Below are positions 12,850-22,730 of a DNA stretch of 64,000 bases, piece after piece; position 1 is the stretch's first letter; every line of letters starts with the position of its first letter. The translations under genes were made by a program, and so were the position numbers. Under the pieces are notes generated by a model that saw only the letters and a program-made list of their open reading frames with translations, ran no database searches and was not told the origin of the DNA. This DNA is from Lasioglossum baleicum (lineage: Eukaryota; Arthropoda; Insecta; Hymenoptera; Halictidae): contig NC_134937.1 in NCBI RefSeq assembly GCF_051020765.1, positions 13,198,947 through 13,262,946 of the forward strand. Reading direction: 5' to 3'.

Positions 12850-13210
12850 AACAACCTCTAAATCAAATAATAACAACAACCTGTAATTGAAAGACATGAA
12901 AATTCCGCTAAATATTCACGAAACCAATGAAGTAAAAAATCGTCGAACCAATTCGAACATAAAAGGAACATCGTAAAAACTGTAATAAATACAATTCCAT
13001 AAAAATTCAATTACAGGCTGCACGCGTCTCGCGATTACTCCTAAAATCGTTCAACCGATTCGAACGTGGAAGAAGCAGCGTAAAAACTGTGACAAATATC
13101 AGTGGAAACAAGCAAATAAAAAAAAACCGTAACAAATATAATCCAGCGAAAAAAATTGTCCGAAAATCCAATTACAGGCTGCACGCGTCTCGCAATTATT
13201 CGTGAAACCG
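12850..13210. repeat. diverged tandem duplication, about 161 bp period
   Basis: CAATTACAGGCTGCACGCGT recurs at 13008 and 13169, with preceding AAAAACTGTNANAAATA and following CGTTCAACCGA sequence also shared. A shorter trace lies near 12880. The repeat is intronic and non-coding. Confidence 0.65.
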
Positions 13211-13899
13211 TTCAACCGAGCGGGAACAATTTTTTCGAGCTCCCGGCGCGATGGTTGTTCGCCGATTCGAATTTTGCGCAAACAAATGAGCGCGAAAGTG
13301 GGACAGATAGGGAACAATTACCGGGGCGGGTTCGTTCCGAAAGCAATTTCCCCAAACAGTTTGGGAACTGTCCCCGGAGCGGACACTCGGTCCGCGTACT
13401 AATTAATTGTTCCCGGTTAACAGAAGCGAATCGGCACGATCCGGTCCGACCTTCGAACTTTCCTCGAGGCTGTCACATTCGGAACAGTTCGGAACAAGGC
13501 ACCATCTGTTCCGTTGAAGATCGGCAGGGTACGGTGGGGAGGGGCTTATACATAATGTGTAATGTCCCGTTGCAGAGCTAGGGAAAATAGTATCCCAAGA
13601 AAAACATCCTGTAAACAGGAGCCAAGTTCCTATGGCCGTCAAAAGTTGTGAGATCAAACGAAATACGGCCAAGTTTACAAGATGTTTTTGTTGGAATTTC
13701 ATCAATTTTTGTTGAAATTTCAATTATCAGGTAGGTATTACTCTTATACCTGATTCATAAAATCCCAAACATTTTTTATCTTTAAGCGGTAATTTTTTCT
13801 TTTCTTTTTACTAATAACAAGACCAGAGAAATTAAAGTCTCGACGAGAATAGCCCCTTAAGAATTCCGTCAGAATATACTCTATTGAACTTCGACACTT

Positions 13900-13995
13900 C
13901 AGAGCAATTGGGAGCTATTAGACGTTTAACATCTCTAATAAAATGCGGTAAACTACCGAAACGATGGTCGTCTTAAACTTTTGTCCGCTACTGTA
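13900..13995 (-). mobile_element. Tc1-like terminus (fragment)
   Basis: On the minus strand the sequence starts TACAGTAGCGGACAAAAGTT, a typical Tc1-type end next to a TA. No partner end or transposase remains, so this is a relict. Confidence 0.5.
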
Positions 13996-14803
13996 GTTTT
14001 CGATTCTTGCGGACGGTTTTCTCGCGTGATGTGCCTCGGTCGCGTTTAAATTGTTTAACCGGCCGACCGTTCCGTTTTTATTGCTCTTGACCACGCGACA
14101 GTTCAGCCTTCGATGCCTCGTTGCCTTTCCAACCGGATGCGATCGATACGCGCCCCGCTCTACGACAATGTAGCGCGCGACGGGCTCGCATTGTTGCGAA
14201 TACGGGGAGCGCAGAAATTACCCGGCCCGAGCCATTTCCTTCAACCCTCCTCCCCCCCCCCTCTCAACAACCATCGTCATCCCTCCTCTACCCAACCCCA
14301 TCCCCCATTTCTGCACCGAGCGCAGACTAGCTTCCGTCGTCCCATCCCTATCATCCGACTGTCAGCTGTGCTTCCTGACAACCCGAGAGAGCAGAGCCTC
14401 GAAACACCGGAGCCGGAAGTCCTTGTTGCTTTTGTCCCTTCGGCCCGCACCAACTCGCCAATCGATACAACTTGTTAGAGAACGCTCGAGGATCTCTATT
14501 ATGTGATACTAACGGCACCGATACTCTCCAGCCAACAGTTTTTCGCGATCATGATTGCTGCTCGTTTCCCGGATTCCAGGATGAGGACTCCGAGGATCTT
14601 TCGGTCGAATGAGAGCTGTTTGCTCGGGAGAGATGAGAGTTCAAGAGAATCATTTTAATGAGTTGATAGAGACACAGTATTCTCAGATTATCATTTTGAT
14701 GGATTTAACGGCTCGTGCAATTTATAGCAAAGTGTCGGTCTTCAGCGAAGTTGTGAAGTAAAGTAATACCAAGAATTCGTAGTGCGTGAATATGAAAACA
14801 GAA

Positions 14804-15063
14804 AACACTTTAAATCAGAATGACATCTAATAAATAAGTTGATCGAATTTTCGTTATTGGGGCCCAGCTAAAAACGTCGTAAAAATCAATTTTTACTATT
14901 GTTTTTCACAATTCCGTCCAAATGCAGTTTACAACATATATTTTTTACACATCATTTACTAAACTAGTTCTTCTAGCCTTACAGAGAAATTGAAATCTTT
15001 TAGTCCATTGATAAAAAAGTTGTTCTGATTTAAAGTGTGTGGAATCAGTTATGCTCCTCTGTA
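14804..15063. mobile_element. foldback element, deletion derivative (mostly one arm)
   Basis: The stretch from TTTTCGTTATTGG to GGAATCAGTTATGCTCC matches the right arm of the complete palindromes at 17072-17705 and 31612-32246. A stub of the left arm (ACACTTTAAATCAGAAT) remains at 14804-14820, so the element lost most of its left half. Confidence 0.75.
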
Positions 15064-15135
15064 TGTAGTAGGTTGCAGGGAAAGTTTTTTCGTATTCGAA
15101 ATAAGCAGGTAAGTTTGCTTGTAAATTAGAAACAC

Positions 15136-15205
15136 ATGTTGCTAGTGGAAAAGTGGCAACAAGTCGTTACAAATAGTGGAAATTATGTCATTGAAACACT
15201 GGTGG
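15136..15205 (+). pseudogene. possible mariner transposase C-terminal relict
   Basis: One plus-strand frame reads LVEKWQQVVTNSGNYVIE, close to the W-Q-x-V-x(4)-G-x-Y-x-I-(D/E) tail of mariner transposases such as the ones recognisable at 49.0 and 56.4 kb. Nothing upstream supports a longer transposase, so this may be chance. Confidence 0.3.
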
Positions 15206-17071
15206 GGTGCACCGTGAAAGAGTGCAACAATCAAAAGGTTTAAAAACGTCGTGGTGTCGCTTGTCACCGGGCGTAGATAAGGCGAACTATTACGGTCAAT
15301 TAATGTTATCCGTGACCGCTGTTGAAACCATAAAAATCCTTCATGGTAATGAAAGTTCCCGACGCAACTGATAATCTGTAATGTTCCCCGCACGAATCGA
15401 CCAATCTAACAGACACTAAAAAAAAGCAATTGCATTATCGTGGACAGAGTAGTATGTCCAACAATCGTGCGTCCATTCCGGGAATTGCGAGGGGTATCGG
15501 CTGACATAAATCGCGGAGCTCATAATCGTCCGCTGCACAGTAGGAACACGTTTGAAAAATGTTTTCTACAATATCGTAGAACTCTTGGTGGTATTTAATA
15601 TGGCGAAGATGACCGAACGTCCCGATTGCGGTGGCGAACAGGCAACAAGTCACTCGAGCAAGGTCCGAAACGTCGAAATAACCGAAACGATCCATACATA
15701 ATTCATAACGATGATCGGCGACAAACCTCAAACAAAAGCAGCAACAGTATTACGCGATTAACCAGCTCCGTTCCATATTCATGGGAGAATTACGTACAAT
15801 TCCGGCGTCCGAGCGACAAGCAACAGCGCCCCGAGTATCTCCGAGGACGCAAGCGCCTGCGAAAACCGGCGATCATCGTCCGCAACGCGCCGCGATTAAT
15901 CACACGACACTTGCTAATTGCTCCTCTAATCGCGCCACTTCAATTCGCAATCCTACAGTTCGCCGGAGCCGAAATTTTTCCAAATATTCGGGCCGCTTCA
16001 TCAGTGAAAATTCGAATTGTCTGCAAAATGAATCTTTTCGGTATTTTCCATTGTTCCATTTTTGTAGGGAGACAACAATCAAGGCTTCCAGAGTCCAATG
16101 CCTCCCTGTGCTGGAGAAACGCAACAGTGGATGGTCCCTAATAGTGTGCAGAATCTCTCCTAGATCCCCGGGATCTGGAATCTAGAGAACGGATGAAAAA
16201 AGGGGGACCGAACCTAGAGTGTAGCCATCAATCGTACCGGGGCTGATAAGACCCGGCGCACCCCGAAGATAGACGTGTCCCCGCGGCGGAGTAAAAAAGC
16301 AAAAAGAAGGAAAAAGGGATCCGATGAATCGCGAGATATATATTTCCTCGTTTGGTCTGAGGGACGCGTGACGGCAATAAATCAGAAAACTGTGCTGGCG
16401 ATCGATCAACCGGCGCGCATCTATTATTGGCTGAAATAAAAGGGAGTCGACACACAGAGGGAAAGGAGAGTGGCCGTGTCTGGAAGTGCATTTCATCAAC
16501 GCCCGTTGCGCGAGAGGGATGAAAGCAACCAAAGAGAAAAGGAGAGAGAGAGAGAGAGAGATACACGACGAGAGAGGGCGGCTCACGGAGAGGGGGTAGA
16601 CAAAGGGAGGCGGCAGGGGAGAGGGTGAGAATCAATAATGTCGAATGAACGCTCCGCACGCTCCCACGAGTCTGTTGATTCTAGCCTTTCAAAGGCCGAT
16701 GTAAGGTCCTTTGCCATTGTTATTCGTCGATCGCGGTCGCCGACGATCGAACCCGATCCCTCAAGCCCCTCCGATCGTGCACGGGGCTTGCGATCATGGC
16801 GAAATAACCAGGCTTCACCGTTATGCGACGGGACCGGTGCAACGAGATATGCAGATGCTGCGCGGCTGACCGTGCAGGCGAGCTGGTCTTTCTCTTCCAC
16901 TTCCACTTCTTTTTTCACTTCTTCCTCGCCGCTTTATTTCACTATGATGGGTCAGATGTGTTTTCGTGAAATTGAAATACATATGTTGTCAAGGTCATAA
17001 TTTTCAACAACTTTTCCGATACGTTACAACAGGCGGTGTCTTTCAGTTTTTTAGATATTCGCGAAAAAATA

Positions 17072-17705
17072 TTCGACACACTTTAAATCAGAACAACTTT
17101 TTTATGAATGGACCAAACGACTTCAATTTCCCTGTAAGGCTAGAAGAATTAGTTCAGTAAATGATGTGTAAAAAATATGTTGAAAAAATGCATTTGGACG
17201 GAATTATGAAAAACAATAGCAAAATTTGATTTTTACAACTTTTTTAGCTGGGCCAATAACGAAAATTCAAAAGATGTGTCTGGTCAACTGGTATAGATTA
17301 TATATGCTCTGAAAATTTCATTGAAATTAGTTAATTGGTTCGCCAATTATAAACGACCAAAGAAGGTAATTTGTTGTGTACCAAGTTTTACCATTTTTGA
17401 TCGTTTATACTTCGTAAACCAATTTCAATGAAATTTTCAGAGCGTGTATGATTTATACCAGTTGACAAAACATATTTTTTAAATTTTCGTTATTGGGTAA
17501 GCTAAAAAAGTTGTAAAAATCAATTTTTTTTATTGCTTTTTATAATTCCGACCAAATGCATTTTTTCAAAAAACATGTTTATTAGACGTCATTTACTAAA
17601 CTAATTCTTCTAGCCTTGCAGAGAAATTGAAGTCGTTTGGTCCATTCATATAAAAAGTTATTCTGATTTAAAGTGTGTGGAATCAGTTATGCTCCTTACT
17701 GTATA
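17072..17705. mobile_element. foldback (palindromic) DNA element
   Basis: The left arm starts CACACTTTAAATCAGAAC and the right arm ends TTCTGATTTAAAGTGTGTGG; the arms run almost to the centre (around 17390), giving a stem of about 300 bp. The right terminus continues GAATCAGTTATGCTCCTTACTGTA. Read inwards this is TACAGTAAGGAGCATAACTG, a Tc1-like CAGT end next to TA. There is no coding capacity. The element sits in scrt intron 1. Confidence 0.85.
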
Positions 17706-17741
17706 TAAACAATATAACTGCGCACTTTATTATTAGATCGT

Positions 17742-18060
17742 TCGGAAAGTCGGTTCGTTTTCTCAAGGGAAAATGAAAGCCAATTTTTTACCATTTAGAA
17801 TAAGTTTGATGACTAGACTGCGAATCTTTATGCAAAATAAAAATATTGTGCATCGATTGTGGGAAGCAGTAGTTACATAAAAATTAATTTCACCCCTTAA
17901 TGGTCTGTTTTATATTTCACCCAGTTAATTTCTTCATAAATGTATAAAAATGTCTATTGATGACATTCTGTTCAATGATCTGTTGCGATTTTTCAGGCAA
18001 CTTAGAATTTCCGTTCTTTATTAGCAAAACAATATTTATACTTAAAAGATTTATAGAACA
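17742..18060 (-). mobile_element. mariner-like element fragment, split by a MITE
   Basis: The sequence 17745-17813 and 17957-18040 matches, in reverse orientation, the right part of the mariner element at 48598-49133 (GATCGTTCGGAAAGT end, then AAAATGAAAGCCAATTTTTT). A 143-bp hAT-like MITE interrupts it at 17814-17956. The far end is missing. Confidence 0.85.
17814..17956 (+). mobile_element. hAT-like MITE inserted in a mariner relict (TSD TTGATGAC)
   Basis: The element is 143 bp, from TAGACTGCGAATCTTTATGC to a decayed ...AAAATGTCTA. Perfect 8-bp repeats TTGATGAC flank it (17806-17813 and 17957-17964). The uninterrupted relative at about 49040-49060 reads straight through this point with a single copy of the target (TTATGACA on the opposite strand alignment), which fixes the borders and the duplication length. 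Confidence 0.93.
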
Positions 18061-18699
18061 GAGCTTGCGCGAGCAACAAGGACGAGTTGCGTGAGCGTGC
18101 GTTTTCTGCGAGCTTATATTAATTGGATGATGGGGATTAATTGTTGTAGGATGCTCACCAGCTGATGTTGCTTTTACTGGGTTGGATGGAGGTGGTGAAT
18201 AGTGTCTGTTGTTCAGGTGATGTTCTGGTTATTAATTAATTGATCAACGACCAATGGTCAACGTGCAAATATATCCGAAAGAACAAAATTGCAGAGAAAC
18301 CGAAGGAATAATAAAGTGTTACGTGACCGCTACACAAGGAAAATGCAATTCGTTATTCATGATGGAATTACAGCAAAAGGAAGCCGTTTAATCGATGCCG
18401 CCCCGTCGTTACATATTTTCGACCTGAATTCTGATCGCCTCGCGACGACTCCTACACGGTAGCACGACACGTCGATAAAAATCAAATAGAAAGAACAATA
18501 ACTGTGTGGCACGTGAATAAAGCAATTCTACGAACGATTCAATATTAGAACGCTGAAACGAGATTCATTTCAATTGAAAGACGAGAAGACACGAGATGAA
18601 CGGACTGGATGAATTTCTTTCGAAAATTCGACTCTGAAAATATGAAAAATCCAACGAAGTAATGCGACACGATAAACATTTTAAAGAATTGTGGAATCT

Positions 18700-18873
18700 G
18701 CGACAATGATTTTAAATCAAGACATTTCTTAAACCTAGATCATTTTTATTTTCTCGTACAACGGTGGAGCTTTTCGCAATTTATGGGATACAGACGAATT
18801 GAATAATATTGAAACTGTTTTAGATAATGTCATCTCTACTGGCGCCTCAGAATCGTCATTCGAGTGCAAATGG
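18700..18873. mobile_element. piggyBac-like MITE end (fragment)
   Basis: The right end CATTCGAGTGCAAATGG/TTAA matches the inverted CCNTTTGCACTCG end of the family at 10686-11040 and 33636. GCGCCTCAGAATCGTCATTCG just inside it parallels CCTCAGAGTCACCATTCG at 11012. The left end is missing. Confidence 0.55.
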
Positions 18874-19705
18874 TTAAAAGCAGAAACTGCGGCACAATAA
18901 AAATCCAGAAAAAGTAGAAACAGTGGAACAGCGAAGATCGGAGCAAAGCGTAAACGGTGCCACGCGAAAAATTCCAAAGCAAAGAAAGAAGAATGAAAGA
19001 AAGAGGTTAGAGTGTCGCGTAATTTGATAAAACGGTCGGAATTGCGGGGGTTGCGGGATTCGCGAGTCGTACGTGTAAACGGGCGGCTAAACACAGTCGG
19101 CGAACAAGTTGCTGCAATTTTCATAAGTTCGATCCACGCTGTCGCAGAGGCGCGCACGTGTTACATAACAGTTCGCGCTATGTTAAAGACCCGACACGGC
19201 CGGGCGTTACAATCGATAACGAAATTCAATTAACAGCTGGAATCGCGCGGTTTTCGCAGTAATTCACTCGCTTACGCGATTAGTTCACGTGCGCCCGGTT
19301 ACGTAACGTCGTCCTATAATTATCAGCTGCGCGCTGCGACATCGATAGGGGATGATACGTGCACGGGACAGAGTGCGTGCTGGATAAACGAAAAAAGTCC
19401 AGATGATAAATTACAGGTTTAATGAATTTTTCGAACGTCCTCTCTTATCAATTTACACGCCGGCGTGGTTTCTTAAATCCGCTCGAACCGATAAGCGAGT
19501 CGAGATGCACGACTTCCGTGTACGGGAACGTAAATCAACTTGTGGAACGTATTCAACACGTATTTGCAGGTGGAGGCAATCAAGTTCAAGTTGCGCGATG
19601 CTACCGTGCTATTTTTCGTATCAACAAGCTTCGCGAACATTTTCGCGCATCGATTTTTCATTGAATACATTACTTTCTTCTTCGTTCAACTCTTCGATCC
19701 TTTTA

Positions 19706-19891
19706 TCAGATGATTGCGTAAGTTCGTGCCCTATTTGAAAATAAAATTCAATGGTCGAGTTCTAAAGAATACAATTCTTTTCCTACAATTAGAAAAGAAC
19801 TGGCGACTGTACAATTTGTTTTTACACTCCGCCGAGCAGTACAGATTGCGACATCTATGGAAATCGGGCACAAACTTATGCAATCATCTAA
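19706..19891 (+). mobile_element. mariner-like MITE, complete (TA target)
   Basis: Ends TCAGATGATTGCGTAAGTTC and, inverted, TTAGATGATTGCATAAGTTT enclose 186 bp; TA flanks both sides. The interior starts CCTATTTGAAAATAAAATTC. Sister copies are at 31374-31609, 39205 (partial), 41654 (interrupted) and 34363 (partial). It is non-coding. Confidence 0.85.
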
Positions 19892-21449
19892 TATTTAGGT
19901 TTCATAACATAGTTTCGTAGAGGAAATAGATTCACTGACAATTACACTAAAAATAATTCAGTCAAAAAATCATTTTATTTTGTTGCATTGTCAATAAGTT
20001 ACCAGCACAATGAGCTCATTGTTCGAGAGATTCCTAATCCATCAATTCCCAAAAATGTTCTTCACCGACACCTCCAATTCGAGAGCAGAAAGTATGAACA
20101 TTTGATACCAGTTTCCATCGAATACCCGAAAAGCGAGCTAAATTTGAATCCAACCGCGACAGTTCTCGACAAAGGGAAAATTCCGCCCATTAAACGCAAA
20201 ATAAACCACCCCGGCATCCATACCAGGGAACTCTAAAAGCGTCTTCCCGCAGAGCTTTGGTTTCGCGACAGGAGAATCTCGCCGAGAGAAAACCGCCAGT
20301 GCGGCATCTCTCCAGAGGAACTTGACCTAAATGGCAGAGAAATCTGTTTCCGCGCGCGGTAATGCCCATCTTCGTGTCGCAATACCTCGCCCACGAAATC
20401 CGGCGAAAGACAAAAGACCGTTTCTCTGCAGAGTCGTCGTTGACGACGAAGCCATCCGGAAGCCCCTAAAATCGCGAGCAACAGCTTCTGGAGTGCCCCT
20501 ACCGCGTTAATAAGGGTTGGTAGCGGGTAGGAAACGGGCTGAAACGGTCTGAAGCGGGTTAGAGCGGGTGGGGCGGTTTGGAACGGGCGCATGCAACAGT
20601 CGCCACCTCTCTGTCGGTGTGTGTGTGTGCGCGATGCAAAACAAAAACTGACGTGAGCGCCGTTCGATGCCCGAATTTCTGCGTGTTCCCGTTCGCGAGA
20701 AATTGCGCGGAAAAAGGAATGGCGGGCCGCTTTGTGCGCGGAGCAAGGTGACCCAAATGACGGACAGAAACGGACGCGAGAGGGAGGGGGAGAGAGAGAG
20801 AGGAGGCTAGCGATGATAACGAACTAGCAAAAGAGGGAGATAGTAAGACTGCCAAGCAAGCAGGAGACAGAGAGGAGACGAACAAACTGGCAAAGCGGCG
20901 TGGGAGGAAGAAAGAGCGCGAAACAGAGATAGAGAGACTTCGATCCGCCGAAAGATCCGCAGTAAAATGAACGATCGGGCGAGAGCGTCGGGTGTGTCGC
21001 CATTCTCTGTCCTCCGTCCTCCACGGCCAAGCTCTCGGTGTGTACGTGAGGGGACGCATGGCCGGAATTCGGTGGCGGTCGGGGAACGAGGAAAATCATT
21101 AACCCGGCAACAGAAAGGAGACGTTATCCGGCGAGCATATTCCCATGGGTCGTCGGGCCTGGCTGCTGGCGTGTTATCGTCGCGGGCCGACTACCGCAAT
21201 TTCTCTATAGCACACAGCCGATCGGCCAATCGGCGGGTGTGTCACCCCCGTGGCTCGACGCATGGCCAGACTCCGAAGGTCGGCTCTCTGGGGTGGCAAT
21301 CGTTGCTGCTGGATGGGGATCGGTTTCCGTTCTCTTTTGCCTCCTTTCGACACGACCACGCGCCACGGGAACGAACCGCTGCTGGCCGATGCAGGGCGTG
21401 GCGCTGGGACGCGGAACCTTGCTTCCAGATAACTACCCCCTAACGATAT

Positions 21450-21930
21450 CTAGAATTCTACAGGTTACGGAGAGCTGCGAGTGTAGCATCCTCCGAGGCA
21501 GCCACGTGGAGAATTCGGAAAAGCTGGTTGAACGAATAGGCTAGTCGGTGGAGTCAGCCATTTCAGGCCAATAGTCAGCCATCTTAACACTTTATACACT
21601 GCAAGATTATTGATAGGGTTTTTAATCATTTCACATTGTACGAATTAAGAAGTGTTCACTCTAATCAAGCAGTCTGGCAGAGCTATGATCCTACAGGTTA
21701 TGGAGCTAGGGGAGTACGTTCTTTTCAGGAGCCACGTGGAGGATTCGAAGAAACTATCAGAACAAATCTACGATTCTGCAGGTTCTAGCAATTGGACTAG
21801 TAAATCTAGAGAACTAGACTAATTGTCTACAAGATTAATAGTATCTACGATTCTACACGTTATGGAGCTCTGGCAGTCTCTTCAGCAGCCACGTGGAGGA
21901 TTTAAGAAAGCTAGCAGAGTACACCTTCGT
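21450..21930. repeat. three diverged modules each carrying CACGTG
   Basis: Modules of about 80 bp at 21450-21536, 21685-21770 and 21846-21930 share CTACAGGTTATGGAGCT, then AGCCACGTGGAGGATTCGAA. The palindromic CACGTG is intact in all three (21503, 21733 and 21890) although the surrounding sequence has diverged. A half module (GATTCTGCAGGTT) lies at about 21772. All lie 0.5-0.95 kb into scrt intron 1. Confidence 0.75.
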
Positions 21931-22148
21931 GTAGCACGATTACAAAATTGTCTGGGAAAGACTGTATATTCGTATTGCCTGCGGTAGTCAACCTGCGGTA
22001 CAGACAAACAATTCTTTACGCGTCAACTAAATACAGTGGGACCTATGAAGTCTCTAATATCGCAACATGCTCAAAATTGAAATAGCTCGACTCAAGGCGA
22101 TCCGTAAACAACACTATTTATTGTATCAATCAATGAAGATTGAATTAA

Positions 22149-22190
22149 GAGACTGCGGATCTTCATGCGAAATGGAATTTTTAAGCATTC
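22149..22190 (+). mobile_element. hAT-like MITE left end (fragment)
   Basis: GAGACTGCGGATCTTCATGC matches the family terminus with one substitution in the conserved part. No matching right end was found, so it is a truncated copy. Confidence 0.6.
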
Positions 22191-22399
22191 AGTTGCAACC
22201 TACAGAAGCTAAGCACAAACTTGTTCTCCTCGCTAATAATTCGAGCATGTTGAAAATCTATCTGTCCAGCAATTTCGAAGTCTGTTAGCCGAGCAGATCT
22301 AGCAGCGCAGAAACTGAGAAGCCCGACAGTCTAGCATATCAAGTGGCCCAGGTAATCTAGTAGGGTTTTCCGTGTTCAGTTATCGACGAGGCAACTCAC

Positions 22400-22730
22400 C
22401 ATGGTAGTATAGCGCTCCGGAGGCGTTGAGGGGCGGCGGGCTGGGCGCAGTGGCCCCGGCGGTCGGGCTGTGCGGGCCCCAACAGGTCTGCTGGTGATCG
22501 ACCTGTCTGGTGTCGGTGTCTCCGACAACGTCGATCTCTTCATCCTCGGGTTCATGCTTGTGCTGCCTCTTCTCTAGCGTAGCAGAGGTGTTCTGAATCG
22601 GATGCAACCCGGACACCGTGTGCTCTTGCAACAGATTCGATGGATCCGCTTCCTCCTGGTCCTGGGTGTCGTCGACGCGGTCCGGCCACGGGTAGGCCTT
22701 CCATTTCTTGGCCATGAGGCAGCGCGGCAT
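22400..22730 (-). CDS. scrt: Scratch-family zinc-finger transcription factor, coding exon 1 (N terminus)
   Basis: This first coding exon gives residues 1-110 plus one base of codon 111. The N terminus MPRCLMAKKWKAYPWPDR is a SNAG-type start, which in Snail/Scratch proteins recruits co-repressors; the extended W-K-A-Y-P-W form fits my recollection of insect Scratch. The ATG has A at -3 (GCAAGCATG), and no upstream in-frame ATG was taken because the SNAG motif must be N-terminal. The exon ends CCATG/GTGAGT, a consensus donor, leaving the G of a Gly codon that exon 2 completes. Residues after the SNAG are acidic and polar (VDDTQDQEEAD, EPEDEEIDVV), then Pro/Ala-rich before YYHG. Scratch proteins are nuclear repressors expressed in neural precursors and neurons; this role is family knowledge. 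Other Snail-superfamily paralogues are the main alternative. Confidence 0.9.

Larger units (their letters stand above)
7909..22399 (-). other. scrt intron 1 (about 14.5 kb)
   Basis: The intron starts GTGAGT next to 22400 and ends TTGTTCCAG next to 7908, in phase 1. It is filled with repeats listed separately: piggyBac-like and hAT-like MITEs at 10.4-11.3 kb, a Tc1-like terminus near 13.99 kb, a foldback arm at 14.8-15.06 kb, a full foldback palindrome at 17.08-17.70 kb, a mariner fragment split by a MITE at 17.74-18.06 kb, and three CACGTG modules at 21.45-21.93 kb. Long open frames inside it (for example 11555-12094, 15435-15731, 20559-21059) have compositions that look like chance or repeat-derived frames. 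A large first intron is usual for developmental transcription factors and is a plausible place for enhancers. Confidence 0.8.

Noticed and set aside
20559..21059. 166-codon minus-strand open frame rich in Ser/Leu
   Set aside because: Produced by GA-rich simple repeats on the plus strand.
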